From Winogradskyella thalassocola (GTDB lineage: Bacteria > Bacteroidota > Bacteroidia > Flavobacteriales > Flavobacteriaceae), in contig NZ_FNCZ01000006.1 of the NCBI RefSeq assembly GCF_900099995.1, positions 62,001 through 126,000 on the forward strand: DNA of 64,000 bases. Reading direction: 5' to 3'. The position numbers and the translations under genes were made by a program. Shown piece by piece: positions 25,981 through 34,626 of this stretch (position 1 is the first letter of the stretch; the number at the start of each line of letters is the position of its first letter). The notes under the pieces were generated by a model that did no database searches, had not been told where the DNA came from, and worked only from the letters and a program-made list of their open reading frames with translations.

Positions 25981-27606
25981 ATGAAGAAATATCTTCTATC
26001 AATTTTTACAATTTTATTACCCTTTTTGACTTTCGCGCAAGAAACAACTTCCGAAAAAATTGATGCTATTTTCAAGGATTACACTGGCTGGTTTGTTGAT
26101 GCTATTTTTTATGAAATTCAATTTTCAGAAACTTATAAAATTCCTTGGGTACTTATCGTACTAATTGGTGGAGCATTGTTTTTTACGATTTACTTTAAAT
26201 TTATCAATGTCACTGGTTTTAGGATGGCTATTAGAGTTGTTAGAGGCCAGTATGAAGATATTGAAAAGCATGGTGCAGATACTTTATATGATGATAATAC
26301 TGCAAATGAAGGTGAGAATATAATTGAGACCATGAGAGATGATGGTGCTGACGGAGAAGTGTCACACTTTCAGGCTTTAACAGCGGCATTATCTGCCACT
26401 GTAGGTTTGGGTAATATTGCTGGTGTTGCTGTCGCTTTATCTATTGGTGGTCCTGGTGCTACATTTTGGATGATTGTTGCTGGTTTATTAGGGATGGCTT
26501 CAAAATTTGCAGAATGTACACTTGGTGTAAAATATAGAGATGTTGGTGAAGATGGGACTGTTTATGGTGGTCCAATGTACTACTTAACCAAAGGCTTAAG
26601 AGCTAAAGGAATGGGTGGTTTTGGTAAAGTCCTAGCTGTATTGTTTGCGATATTTGTTATAGGTGGATCTTTTGGAGGTGGAAACATGTTCCAAGCTAAT
26701 CAAGCTGCTGCACAATTTGTTAAAGTATTTGATCTAGATCCAGCGTCTAATGCAGGTATGTATTTCGGTATTGTTATGGCAGTACTTGTTGCGATTGTAA
26801 TTATTGGTGGAATTAAGCGTATTGCTAAGGTGACTGAAAAAGTAGTACCGTTTATGGCAGGAATATACGTATTGGCATCCTTAATCATATTAGGAGCTAA
26901 TTTTAGCTTAATTGATGATGCTTTTGCATTGATTTATCACGGAGCTTTTTCAGGACTAGGAATAGCAGGTGGACTTGTAGGTGTAATGATTCAAGGTATT
27001 AGAAGAGGTGCTTTCTCTAACGAAGCAGGTGTTGGTTCTGCGGCAATTGCACATTCAGCTGTTCGTACTAAATATCCAGCATCCGAAGGGATTGTGGCAC
27101 TTTTAGAGCCGTTTGTAGATACGGTTGTAATTTGTACAATGACCGCTTTAGTAATTGTAATCACTAATTTTGATGGTGGTTTCATGGAGTATGGAGTTGA
27201 AATTACAGAGGGTGTAGAAATTACAGCTACGGCTTTTGATTCTGTAATTCCACATTTCTCAATCATACTTACGATTGCAGTGATATTATTTGCATTTTCA
27301 ACTATGATTTCTTGGTCTTACTATGGTATGCAAGGTTGGGTGTTTTTATTCGGAAAGGGTAAAATATCTGACTTGGCTTATAAAATCTTATTCTTATTCT
27401 TTGTTGTGGTAGGAGCGTCAATTAGTTTAGGTGCTGTTATTAATTTCTCTGATGCTATGATTTTTGCAATGGTAGTGCCGAATATAATTGGTGTGATAAT
27501 ATTGTCACCAGTTATTAAAATGGAATTAAAGAAATACTACAAAGCGATTAATGTAAAGAATGATGCTATTGAAGAAGGTGCAGATGATCTAAATGAAATA
27601 TTATAA
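25981..27606 (+). CDS. Alanine/glycine:cation symporter family (AGCS)
   Basis: A 541-residue Na+-coupled amino acid symporter with about eleven TM segments. Family hallmarks are FQALTAALSATVGLGNIAGVAVAL, GGPGATFWMIVAGLLGMASKFAECTLG, DGTVYGGPMYYL and RRGAFSNEAGVGSAAIAHSA. The N-terminus starts with a signal-like stretch ending TFAQ followed by an extra segment before TM1, which is common in flavobacterial members. It imports alanine or glycine with Na+. The gene is followed after 18 bases by an HhH protein gene; these need not be related in function. Confidence 0.93.
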   Translation: MKKYLLSIFTILLPFLTFAQETTSEKIDAIFKDYTGWFVDAIFYEIQFSETYKIPWVLIVLIGGALFFTIYFKFINVTGFRMAIRVVRGQYEDIEKHGADTLYDDNTANEGENIIETMRDDGADGEVSHFQALTAALSATVGLGNIAGVAVALSIGGPGATFWMIVAGLLGMASKFAECTLGVKYRDVGEDGTVYGGPMYYLTKGLRAKGMGGFGKVLAVLFAIFVIGGSFGGGNMFQANQAAAQFVKVFDLDPASNAGMYFGIVMAVLVAIVIIGGIKRIAKVTEKVVPFMAGIYVLASLIILGANFSLIDDAFALIYHGAFSGLGIAGGLVGVMIQGIRRGAFSNEAGVGSAAIAHSAVRTKYPASEGIVALLEPFVDTVVICTMTALVIVITNFDGGFMEYGVEITEGVEITATAFDSVIPHFSIILTIAVILFAFSTMISWSYYGMQGWVFLFGKGKISDLAYKILFLFFVVVGASISLGAVINFSDAMIFAMVVPNIIGVIILSPVIKMELKKYYKAINVKNDAIEEGADDLNEIL

Positions 27607-27624
27607 CTAAAAAAATAATCTCAT

Positions 27625-28512
27625 ATGAAATCCCATTTCCAGTTTTCTAATCAACAACGGAATGGGATTTTTTTATTGTTAGTAATTATACTCATTGGTC
27701 AATGTGTATATTGGTTTGCTCCTGATATTTTTGCGACCTCTAATAAAGACCTAGCAGTAAATCAAAATCAATTAGACGCTTTTATAAACGAATTAGATTC
27801 GCTTCGTTTAGTTGAATTAGAGAATAGTAAACCAAAAATCTATCCTTTCAATCCCAATTACATTACAGATTATAAAGGTTATACTTTAGGGATGACCAAT
27901 GAAGAAATTGAAAGGCTTCATAAATTTAGAGACGCAAATCAATGGGTGAATTCTGCCAAACAGTTTCAACAGGTCACGAAAGTTTCGGATTCCTTTTTAG
28001 AAACTATTTCTCCGTATTTTAAATTTCCAGAGTGGGTAACGAATCCCAAACCAAAAACTCAAGGGGTTTCAAATTCTTATTCAAGTAACACAAAACCAAA
28101 AACATTTGATCAAAAAGTAGATTTAAATACAGCAACGGCAGCTCAATTAAAGAAAATCTATGGAGTAGGAGAGAAACTGTCTGAACGAATTATTACCTAT
28201 CGCAATAAATTTAACGGTGGTTTTATTGCAGATGTGCAGTTGAGTGAAGTTTATGGTTTATCTCCAGAAGTTATTGAGCGTATTCAAAATGACTTCACGG
28301 TAAAAACGCCAAGAACAATTAAAAAGTTTAATCTCAACACGGTAACAAGAGATGAGCTAGTGACTATTCAGTATATAGATTATGAAATAGCGCATCATAT
28401 TATTGAAGAACGAACTTTAAGAGATGGCTTTAAATCTTTAGAGGATTTAACAAAAGTAGAAGATTTTCCTGTCCAAAAATTCGAGATAATTAAGCTATAT
28501 TTGCATCTTTAA
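27625..28512 (+). CDS. Helix-hairpin-helix (ComEA-like) protein
   Basis: A 295-residue protein with an N-terminal TM segment (IFLLLVIILIGQCVYWFAP) followed by three ComEA-like helix-hairpin-helix modules: one around EEIERLHKFRDANQWVNSAKQFQQVTKVS, a classic one VDLNTATAAQLKKIYGVGEKLSERIITYR and a third FNLNTVTRDELVTIQYIDYEIAHHIIEER. HhH modules bind DNA without sequence preference, so the protein may be an envelope-anchored DNA-binding factor as in natural transformation; this is inferred. Its last codons contain a TATATTTG box (28496-28503) that could serve the next gene. Confidence 0.85.
   Translation: MKSHFQFSNQQRNGIFLLLVIILIGQCVYWFAPDIFATSNKDLAVNQNQLDAFINELDSLRLVELENSKPKIYPFNPNYITDYKGYTLGMTNEEIERLHKFRDANQWVNSAKQFQQVTKVSDSFLETISPYFKFPEWVTNPKPKTQGVSNSYSSNTKPKTFDQKVDLNTATAAQLKKIYGVGEKLSERIITYRNKFNGGFIADVQLSEVYGLSPEVIERIQNDFTVKTPRTIKKFNLNTVTRDELVTIQYIDYEIAHHIIEERTLRDGFKSLEDLTKVEDFPVQKFEIIKLYLHL
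28496..28503 (+). promoter_or_regulatory. Candidate -7 box of the acyl-CoA dehydrogenase gene
   Basis: TATATTTG, followed by C, lies inside the last codons of the HhH gene, 23 bases before the ATG at 28526. The -33 part is not obvious. The distance is short but usual for leader-poor flavobacterial genes. Confidence 0.4.
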
Positions 28513-28525
28513 TAAACACTAATTT

Positions 28526-29692
28526 ATGTCTAATTTATATTTCACAGAAGAGCACAATTTATTCCGAGAAAGCCTCAGGAGTTTCTTGCAAAAAGAAGTG
28601 GTGCCACATATTGATAAATGGGAAGAAACGGGTCACATAGAACGTTTCATCTGGAAGAAGTTTGGTGATATGGGGTATTTTGGTCTTGCAACACCGGAAG
28701 CTTATGGTGGATTAGATTTAGATTTATTTTACACAGTGATTTTTCTTGAAGAAATGCAACGTATCAACTCTGGTGGATTTGCAGCAGCTATGTGGGCACA
28801 TGCTTATTTAGCGATGACACACTTAAACAAAGAAGGAAATCACGAGCAAAAAGAAAAATATCTTACACCCAGCGCATTAGGTGATGCCATAGGTTGTCTC
28901 TGTATTACGGAGCCTTTTGGAGGAAGCGATGTTGCAGGTATGCGTACAACGGCTGTTAAAAAAGGTGATACCTATGTTATTAACGGTTCTAAAACTTTTA
29001 TCACAAATGGTGTTTATAGTGATTATTTAGTCGTGGCGGCTAAAACTAGTCCTGAATTAGGAAATAAAGGCATTAGTATTTTTGTGATGGATAGAGATAC
29101 TCCTGGTATTTCTGCTACGAAATTAGATAAGTTAGGTTGGAGAGCTTCTGATACTGGTGAGATTGCTTTTGATAATGTAGTGATTCCAGCTTCAAACTTA
29201 ATGGGAGAAGAGAATCTTGGTTTTCCTTATATTATGCAACATTTTGCCTTAGAACGTTTAATTATGGGAATTAATTCTCATGCAAGAGCGCAATATGCAC
29301 TAGAATATGCAAAACAATATATGTCTGAAAGAACAGCTTTTGGAAGAACTATTGATAAATTTCAAGCTTTAAGACATACCTATGCGGATTGTGAAACACA
29401 AATGGAAATTTGTAAGCAATTTAACTATTATGTCGCTAAGCGTTTAGATATGGGAGACTATGTGGTAAAAGAAGCTACAATGTCTAAATTACAATCCACA
29501 AAAATGGCCGATGATGTTATTTACCAGTGTCTTCAATTTTTAGGAGGTTACGGTTATATGGAAGAATACCCTTTAGCGCGTATGTCAAGAGATAGTCGTT
29601 TAGGGCCAATTGGTGGAGGAACGTCTGAAATTTTGAAAGAAATTATCGCTAAAATGGTAATTGACAATAAAGATTATAAACCATCAACTTAA
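28526..29692 (+). CDS. Acyl-CoA dehydrogenase
   Basis: A flavoenzyme that introduces a double bond between C2 and C3 of an acyl-CoA, passing electrons to ETF. The 388 residues carry the usual domains: an N-terminal helical part, the middle beta part with CLCITEPFGGSDVAGMRT and the C-terminal helical part with RTAFGRTIDKFQALRH, CLQFLGGYGYMEEYPLARMSRDSRL and GGGTSEILKEIIAK. The Glu in the MEEYPLARM region is near the expected catalytic base of the short-chain/glutaryl-type group. Which chain length it uses is open. A second, silent-diverged copy of its last 15 codons follows 41 bases after the stop. Confidence 0.92.
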   Translation: MSNLYFTEEHNLFRESLRSFLQKEVVPHIDKWEETGHIERFIWKKFGDMGYFGLATPEAYGGLDLDLFYTVIFLEEMQRINSGGFAAAMWAHAYLAMTHLNKEGNHEQKEKYLTPSALGDAIGCLCITEPFGGSDVAGMRTTAVKKGDTYVINGSKTFITNGVYSDYLVVAAKTSPELGNKGISIFVMDRDTPGISATKLDKLGWRASDTGEIAFDNVVIPASNLMGEENLGFPYIMQHFALERLIMGINSHARAQYALEYAKQYMSERTAFGRTIDKFQALRHTYADCETQMEICKQFNYYVAKRLDMGDYVVKEATMSKLQSTKMADDVIYQCLQFLGGYGYMEEYPLARMSRDSRLGPIGGGTSEILKEIIAKMVIDNKDYKPST

Positions 29693-29710
29693 AATTTCTA
29701 ATTATCAGTA

Positions 29711-29737
29711 TAGCGAAAATTGTTTTCAATTTTGCTA
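29711..29737. repeat. Quasi-palindrome at the start of the duplicated dehydrogenase tail
   Basis: TAGC(G)AAAATTG pairs with CAATTTT-GCTA around TTTT. The right arm contains the first bases of the second copy of the dehydrogenase 3' end. Confidence 0.6.
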
Positions 29738-29778
29738 AAATGGTAATTGACAATAAAGATTATAAGCCATCGACGTAA
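29734..29778 (+). pseudogene. Second copy of the 3' end of the acyl-CoA dehydrogenase gene
   Basis: These 45 bases repeat 29648-29692, the last 14 codons plus stop of the dehydrogenase gene, with three differences. All three are at third codon positions and silent (AAA/AAG, TCA/TCG, ACT/ACG), and the stop TAA is kept. Upstream similarity weakens within about six bases. It is a gene remnant, either from a former tandem copy or from recombination with a diverged allele. Confidence 0.85.
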
Positions 29779-29800
29779 CGGTGTAATAATTATAAAATTT

Positions 29801-29830
29801 AAAATCCTGCTATTCGGCAGGATTTTTTTT
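29801..29830 (+). terminator. Intrinsic terminator after the dehydrogenase gene
   Basis: AAAATCCTGC pairs with GCAGGATTTT around TATTCG, followed by a T-run. It lies 22 bases after the duplicated tail, as if it had been the terminator of the original gene end. Confidence 0.85.
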
Positions 29831-29891
29831 TGTTCTTATTCAATATAAGTAGAAGTTAATGGTTATATTTAAAATTCGTCAAACAAGTTTA

Positions 29892-30782
29892 ATGAGCCTT
29901 CAATCGTTTTCAGATTATTTATTATTAGAAAAGACATACTCTAAGCACACAGTATTAGCTTATACACGAGATATTGAAAGTTTTCAAGATTTTTTAAATA
30001 AGTATCACGATTCACAAAATGTAGCTCAAGTAGGTTATTCTGAATTACGACAATGGATTGTTGCGTTGGTAGATAGTAAAATTACTAACCGAACGATTAA
30101 CAGAAAAGTATCATCACTAAATACGTATTATAAATTCTTACTAAAAACTGAAGATATTAATGTCAACCCTTTAAAAAAACATAAAGCTTTAAAAGTAGGG
30201 AAGAAGGTTCAACTTCCGTTTTCGGAACAAGAATTAAAATTAGTTTTAGAAGATGCTATTAATATCGATGATTTTGAAAGTGCCAGAAATCATTTGATTA
30301 TAGAGTTGTTTTATGCCACAGGGATTAGACGTATAGAGCTTGTAAATTTGAAGTTATCTGATATCGATACAGGGAACAATCAAATAAAAGTTATTGGTAA
30401 ACGAAATAAAGAACGCTATGTTCCTTTAATTGGCTCTATAACGAAATCTTTAAAGCGCTATTTAACGTATAGAAGCGAATTAATTAGTATCGAGGATAGG
30501 GAGGTTTTGTTTTTAACAAAAAAAGGACTTAAAATTTACGAAAAGCTTGTTTACAGAATAATAAATAAGTATTTTAGTATAGCATCTACGAAAGCAAAAT
30601 GCAGCCCTCATGTATTAAGACATTCGTTTGCAACGCACTTACTAAACCAAGGTGCAGATTTAAATGCAATAAAGGAACTTCTTGGACATACTAGTTTGGC
30701 AGCAACTCAAGTGTATACACACAATAGTATTGCCGAGTTAAAAAAAGTACACGCCAAGGCTCATCCCAGAAACCAAAGTTAA
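29892..30782 (+). CDS. xerC: Tyrosine recombinase, XerC-like
   Basis: A site-specific recombinase that with XerD resolves chromosome dimers at dif. From the ATG at 29892 it is 296 residues, the normal XerC/D length. The N-terminal SAM-like domain includes FSDYLLLEKTYSKHTVLAYTRDI. Catalytic residues are all visible: Arg in ATGIRRIEL, Lys in IKVIGKRNKERYVPL, HVLRHSFATHL (His and Arg), HTSLAATQ and the nucleophile Tyr in QVYTHNS. An ATG 11 codons earlier at 29859 gives a longer N-terminus not typical of the family. XerC versus XerD cannot be decided firmly without alignment. hpf follows 73 bases downstream. Confidence 0.88.
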   Translation: MSLQSFSDYLLLEKTYSKHTVLAYTRDIESFQDFLNKYHDSQNVAQVGYSELRQWIVALVDSKITNRTINRKVSSLNTYYKFLLKTEDINVNPLKKHKALKVGKKVQLPFSEQELKLVLEDAINIDDFESARNHLIIELFYATGIRRIELVNLKLSDIDTGNNQIKVIGKRNKERYVPLIGSITKSLKRYLTYRSELISIEDREVLFLTKKGLKIYEKLVYRIINKYFSIASTKAKCSPHVLRHSFATHLLNQGADLNAIKELLGHTSLAATQVYTHNSIAELKKVHAKAHPRNQS

Positions 30783-30855
30783 GCACAGCTTAATTTTTAC
30801 AAATCCGTGTTAGATCAAATCATCTAATACTTATGTTTAATTTAAAATAAACTAA

Positions 30856-31158
30856 ATGAAAGTAAACACTCAATCCGTAAATTTCACAGCAGATAGCAAG
30901 TTAATTGAGTTCATTCAGAAACGAATGGATAAGCTAGATATGTTCTATGATAAAATAATTCAATCCGATGTATATCTCAAAGTTGAAAACACAAGCGATA
31001 AAGAGAATAAAATCTTCGAAGTTAAGCTTAGTGTACCTGGAGATAGCTTCGTGGTGAAGAAACAATGTAAATCTTTTGAGGAAGGAGCAGATGCCGCAAT
31101 TGCCTCATTAGGAAGGCAAATCAAAAAGCGAAAAGAAAAATTAAGGGCACATAGTTAA
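30856..31158 (+). CDS. hpf: Ribosome hibernation promoting factor, short form
   Basis: A 100-residue HPF/RaiA protein that binds the 30S decoding region in slow growth and silences ribosomes. It shows the fold pattern NFTADSKLIEFIQKRMDKLDMFYDKI, ESDVYLKVE-type strand and the basic C-terminal helix AIASLGRQIKKRKEKL. It lacks the long C-terminal dimerisation domain, so it is of the short type. It lies between xerC and the tRNA-tuf block and is closed by a hairpin that overlaps the tRNA promoter. Confidence 0.9.
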   Translation: MKVNTQSVNFTADSKLIEFIQKRMDKLDMFYDKIIQSDVYLKVENTSDKENKIFEVKLSVPGDSFVVKKQCKSFEEGADAAIASLGRQIKKRKEKLRAHS

Positions 31159-31177
31159 ATTTTTTTTAAAAAATGTT

Positions 31178-31206
31178 TTGAATAGTAAAATAAAGTCTTA
31201 CATTTG
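31178..31206 (+). promoter_or_regulatory. Promoter of the tRNA-tuf block
   Basis: TTG at 31178-31180 and TACATTTG at 31199-31206 are separated by 18 bases, a near-ideal match to the Bacteroidota -33/-7 consensus. Transcription should start near 31212-31214, inside the next hairpin, about 57 bases before the first tRNA. Confidence 0.75.
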
Positions 31207-31207
31207 C

Positions 31208-31234
31208 AGTCCGTTAGAAATAGCGGACTTTTTT
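31208..31234 (+). terminator. Intrinsic terminator after hpf, overlapping the tRNA start point
   Basis: AGTCCG pairs with CGGACT around TTAGAAATAG, followed by six T. It is 50 bases after the hpf stop. A transcript that starts at the tRNA promoter would lack most of the 5' arm, so it should escape termination. Confidence 0.7.
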
Positions 31235-31269
31235 ATGGTCAGTTTTTGACCTTGATAAAGTAAAAAAAG

Positions 31270-31343
31270 GCCGATGTAGCTCAGCTGGCTAGAGCAGCTG
31301 ATTTGTAATCAGCAGGTCGTGGGTTCGAGTCCCTCCATCGGCT
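31270..31343 (+). tRNA. tRNA-Thr (anticodon TGT), copy 1
   Basis: A full cloverleaf: acceptor GCCGATG/CATCGGC, D arm with AGCTCAGCTGGCTAGAGC, anticodon stem CTGAT with loop TTGTAAT reading TGT, T arm GTGGGTTCGAGTCCCTC. CCA is not encoded. It is base-for-base identical to the copy at 51477-51550. Confidence 0.95.
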
Positions 31344-31409
31344 CTTTTAGAGGTTGATTTTAGTAATAGAATTAGCTGATAAATTTTGAAATATTGAATT
31401 TAAAGTTTT

Positions 31410-31491
<82 letters not shown>

Positions 31492-31524
31492 CAAAATATT
31501 TTTACAATTAGTTAATAAAAGACA

Positions 31525-31532
31525 TATCTTTG
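31525..31532 (+). promoter_or_regulatory. Possible internal -7 box between tRNA-Tyr and tRNA-Gly
   Basis: TATCTTTG, followed by C, fits the -7 element in the 144-base gap before tRNA-Gly. It could add transcription of tRNA-Gly, tRNA-Thr(GGT) and tuf. No clear -33 box was seen. Confidence 0.35.
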
Positions 31533-31635
31533 CTGAACTAAAAGTTGAAATTTGTTTACCTTAATCAACACGCACAGCGAAGCGATTAAGTTTGAAATAT
31601 TGAAAACCATTAATTAAGTAAGATTAATTAAGAAT

Positions 31636-31708
31636 GCGAGAGTAGCTCAGTTGGTAGAGCGTCAGCCTTCCAAGCTGAATGTCGCCGGTTCGAACCCGGT
31701 CTCTCGCT
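31636..31708 (+). tRNA. tRNA-Gly (anticodon TCC)
   Basis: Acceptor GCGAGAG/CTCTCGC, anticodon stem CAGCC with loop TTCCAAG reading TCC, T arm CCGGTTCGAACCCGG. 73 bases with discriminator T. Confidence 0.94.
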
Positions 31709-31779
31709 CTAAAATTTGCGAATTAAGACGCGTGATTTTCACTTCGTAAATCTAACCAATCGGTAATCGTAAATGAAAT

Positions 31780-31851
31780 GCCGGTGTAGCTCAGGGGTAG
31801 AGCGTTTCCTTGGTAAGGAAGAGGTCACGAGTTCAATTCTCGTCATTGGCT
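31780..31851 (+). tRNA. tRNA-Thr (anticodon GGT)
   Basis: Anticodon stem TTCCT with loop TGGTAAG-like reading GGT, T arm ACGAGTTCAATTCTCGT. The acceptor GCCGGTG/CATTGGC contains two neighbouring G-U pairs. 72 bases; it lies 70 bases before the tuf start, as in many Bacteroidota. Confidence 0.93.
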
Positions 31852-31921
31852 CTTTTTTCTAAGAATAGATTTAGAATACAATTGAACACTAATAATATAA
31901 TAAGATTAAAATAAATTAAAC

Positions 31922-33109
31922 ATGGCAAAGGCAACTTTCGATCGTTCAAAACCACACTTAAACATAGGTACTATTGGACACGTAGATCACGGTAAAACAA
32001 CTTTAACTGCTGCTATTACTAAAGTATTAGCTGATGCAGGTTATTCTGAAGCAAGATCATTTGATCAAATTGATAATGCACCGGAAGAAAAAGAAAGAGG
32101 TATTACAATTAATACTTCACACGTAGAATATGCAACTAATAATCGTCACTACGCTCACGTTGACTGTCCAGGTCACGCGGATTACGTAAAGAACATGGTT
32201 ACTGGTGCTGCTCAAATGGATGGTGCTATTTTAGTTGTTGCTGCAACAGATGGTCCAATGCCACAAACTCGTGAGCATATCTTACTTGGTCGTCAGGTAG
32301 GTATTCCTCGTATGGTTGTATTCATGAATAAAGTGGATATGGTTGATGATGAAGAGTTATTAGAGTTAGTTGAAATGGAAATCAGAGATTTATTATCATT
32401 CTACGAATATGATGGTGATAATGGTCCTGTAGTAGCAGGTTCTGCTTTAGGTGCACTTAACGGTGAGCAAAAGTGGGTTGATACTGTATTAGAGTTAATG
32501 AATCAAGTTGATGCTTGGATTGAAGAGCCAGTTCGTGATATGGACAAGCCTTTCTTAATGCCAATCGAAGATGTATTCTCTATTACTGGTCGTGGTACTG
32601 TTGCAACTGGTCGTATTGAAACTGGTGTAGCTAACACAGGTGATCCTGTTGAGATTATTGGTATGGGTGCTGAGAAATTAACATCTACTATTACTGGTAT
32701 CGAAATGTTCCGTCAAATATTAGATAGAGGTGAAGCTGGTGATAATGCTGGTATCTTATTAAGAGGTATTGAGAAGTCTCAAATCTCTAGAGGTATGGTA
32801 ATTACTAAGCCAGGTTCTGTAACACCACATGCTAAATTTAAAGCTGAGGTTTACGTTCTTAAAAAAGAAGAAGGTGGTCGTCACACACCATTCCATAATA
32901 ACTACCGTCCACAGTTTTACGTTCGTACAACTGATGTAACTGGAAACATTATGCTTCCTGATGGAGTTGAAATGGTAATGCCAGGTGATAACTTAACAAT
33001 TACTGTTGAGTTGATTCAACCAATTGCAATGAACGTAGGTTTACGTTTCGCTATCCGTGAAGGTGGTAGAACAGTTGGTGCTGGTCAGGTTACTGAGATT
33101 TTAGACTAA
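31922..33109 (+). CDS. tuf: Translation elongation factor Tu
   Basis: The GTPase that delivers aminoacyl-tRNA to the ribosome. 395 residues with G1 GHVDHGKT at 19-26, switch [13 protein letters not shown]3 [13 protein letters not shown]4 NKVDMVDD and G5 SALGAL, and the domain 2/3 stretches [12 protein letters not shown] and [12 protein letters not shown] intact. Its position behind tRNA-Thr and before tRNA-Trp-secE-nusG is the standard Bacteroidota arrangement. An imperfect hairpin after the stop may reduce read-through toward tRNA-Trp. Confidence 0.98.
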   Translation: MAKATFDRSKPHLNIGTIGHVDHGKTTLTAAITKVLADAGYSEARSFDQIDNAPEEKERGITINTSHVEYATNNRHYAHVDCPGHADYVKNMVTGAAQMDGAILVVAATDGPMPQTREHILLGRQVGIPRMVVFMNKVDMVDDEELLELVEMEIRDLLSFYEYDGDNGPVVAGSALGALNGEQKWVDTVLELMNQVDAWIEEPVRDMDKPFLMPIEDVFSITGRGTVATGRIETGVANTGDPVEIIGMGAEKLTSTITGIEMFRQILDRGEAGDNAGILLRGIEKSQISRGMVITKPGSVTPHAKFKAEVYVLKKEEGGRHTPFHNNYRPQFYVRTTDVTGNIMLPDGVEMVMPGDNLTITVELIQPIAMNVGLRFAIREGGRTVGAGQVTEILD

Positions 33110-33133
33110 ACTATATAGTTAAAATATTTAATT

Positions 33134-33161
33134 AAGGTGTCTCGATATTTCGGGACGCCTT
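33134..33161 (+). terminator. Hairpin after tuf
   Basis: AAGGTGTCTCG pairs with CGGGACGCCTT (11 bp including two G-U) around ATATTT. The bases after it are T-poor (GATTATTG), so termination may be partial. Confidence 0.6.
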
Positions 33162-33223
33162 GATTATTGTTTACAGGTTTGCCTCTTCCGAGGGTTATCG
33201 GATTAATAGGGCAAAATGTAAAT

Positions 33224-33296
33224 ACGGGTTTAGCTCAGTTGGTAGAGCACTGGTCTCCAAAACCAGGTGTCGTGAGTTCGAGTCTCTCAACCCGTG
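33224..33296 (+). tRNA. tRNA-Trp (anticodon CCA)
   Basis: Acceptor ACGGGTT/AACCCGT with discriminator G, anticodon stem CTGGT with loop CTCCAAA reading CCA, T arm GTGAGTTCGAGTCTCTC. It lies between tuf and secE, the usual place in Bacteroidota. Confidence 0.95.
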
Positions 33297-33348
33297 CAAA
33301 ATAATAGAATTGGATTATTTTTTAATCCTTAATAAAAGTAATAATCAA

Positions 33349-33543
33349 ATGGCAGGATTAATAACATATATAAAAGAATCGTTTGGAGAGTTAAAGAACA
33401 ATGTGTCATGGACACCATGGCCAGAAGCTCAAAAATTAACAGTGATTGTAGCTGTGTTTTCAATTATATTTTCTTTAGCTATTTGGGGAGTGGATACTGT
33501 TTTTAGTAGAGCAGTAAAAGCTTACTTTGATATGATTCACTAA
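33349..33543 (+). CDS. secE: Preprotein translocase subunit SecE
   Basis: A 64-residue single-TM subunit of the SecYEG channel. It starts MAGLITYIKESFGELKNNVSWTPWPEAQKLT, the amphipathic helix and the conserved W-P-x-x-x-E/Q-A turn of SecE, followed by the TM helix VIVAVFSIIFSLAIWGVDTVF. The ATG at 33349 is chosen; a longer open frame from 33160 would translate tRNA-Trp and is not real. nusG follows after 20 bases. Confidence 0.95.
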   Translation: MAGLITYIKESFGELKNNVSWTPWPEAQKLTVIVAVFSIIFSLAIWGVDTVFSRAVKAYFDMIH

Positions 33544-33563
33544 CAATTATACAAGAAGAGAGT

Positions 33564-34109
33564 ATGTCTGATAAAAAATGGTATGTTGTTAGAGCGGTAA
33601 GCGGTCAAGAAAATAAAATCAAAACGTATATTGAAAATGAAATTTCAAGATTAGGTTTAGAAGATTTTGTGGATCAAGTTTTAGTCCCAACCGAAAAAGT
33701 AATACAAATCCGTAACGGAAAAAAAATTAACAAGGAAAAAGTTTATTTTCCTGGTTATATAATGGTTCAAGCCAATTTAAGTGGTGAAATTCCTCACATT
33801 ATTAAATCGATTACAAATGTTATCGGTTTCTTAGGTGAAACAAAAGGTGGTGATCCTGTGCCGTTAAGACAATCTGAAGTAAACAGAATGTTAGGTAAAG
33901 TAGATGAGTTGTCTGTAGAGGCAGATGCTAATGTAGCAATTCCATTTACAAAAGGTGAAACTGTTAAAGTTATCGATGGTCCATTCAATGGATTTGATGG
34001 TACAATCGAGAAGATTAATGAAGAAAAGCGTAAGCTTGAAGTAATGGTGAAGATTTTTGGAAGAAAAACACCATTAGAGTTAAGTTATATGCAAGTAGAA
34101 AAAGTTTAA
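33564..34109 (+). CDS. nusG: Transcription termination/antitermination factor NusG
   Basis: A 181-residue transcription elongation factor that links RNA polymerase to the ribosome or Rho. The N-terminal NGN domain starts KKWYVVRAVSGQENKIKTYIE and contains VYFPGYIMVQ, and the C-terminal KOW domain has FTKGETVKVIDGPFNGFDGTIEKIN. Length and position between secE and rplK are standard. Confidence 0.96.
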   Translation: MSDKKWYVVRAVSGQENKIKTYIENEISRLGLEDFVDQVLVPTEKVIQIRNGKKINKEKVYFPGYIMVQANLSGEIPHIIKSITNVIGFLGETKGGDPVPLRQSEVNRMLGKVDELSVEADANVAIPFTKGETVKVIDGPFNGFDGTIEKINEEKRKLEVMVKIFGRKTPLELSYMQVEKV

Positions 34110-34175
34110 TAATTGTTACATAAAGAGCGTATTATCTATGCTTCCAATATAGATAGGCGTAATAAACATTAAGAA

Positions 34176-34616
34176 ATGGCAAAAGAAATAGACAAAGTAG
34201 TTAAGCTACAAGTTCGGGGAGGTGCTGCGAATCCATCGCCACCGGTAGGACCCGCTTTAGGTGCCGCTGGGGTTAATATCATGGAGTTCTGTAAGCAGTT
34301 TAATGCTAGAACACAAGATAAACAAGGTAAAGTTTTACCTGTGGCAATCTCTGTTTACAAAGACAAATCATTTGACTTTGTAATCAAGACTCCACCAGCA
34401 GCAGTACAATTATTAGAAGCGGCCAAAGTAAAGAAAGGATCAGGAGAACCAAACCGACGTAAAGTAGCAAAAGTAACTTGGGATCAAGTAAAAGCGATTG
34501 CTGAAGACAAGATGGTAGATTTAAATGCCTTTGAAATCGGATCAGCTATGAAAATGGTTGCCGGTACAGCAAGATCGATGGGTATCACTGTTAAAGGAGG
34601 AGAAGCTCCAAACTAA
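34176..34616 (+). CDS. rplK: 50S ribosomal protein L11
   Basis: The 146-residue L11 protein of the GTPase-associated centre. It shows [37 protein letters not shown] near the N-terminus and the rRNA-binding C-terminal domain with [18 protein letters not shown]. It is the first ribosomal gene of the block, 66 bases behind nusG. Confidence 0.97.
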   Translation: MAKEIDKVVKLQVRGGAANPSPPVGPALGAAGVNIMEFCKQFNARTQDKQGKVLPVAISVYKDKSFDFVIKTPPAAVQLLEAAKVKKGSGEPNRRKVAKVTWDQVKAIAEDKMVDLNAFEIGSAMKMVAGTARSMGITVKGGEAPN

Positions 34617-34626
34617 ATTTTTAGAA

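Noticed and set aside
33160..33348. N-terminal extension of secE
   Set aside because: The frame runs through tRNA-Trp. The translated part is tRNA-derived, and the normal SecE start is the ATG at 33349.
34558..34626. Longer rplA start
   Set aside because: It overlaps rplK in another frame and is not part of L1; the family start is at 34627.
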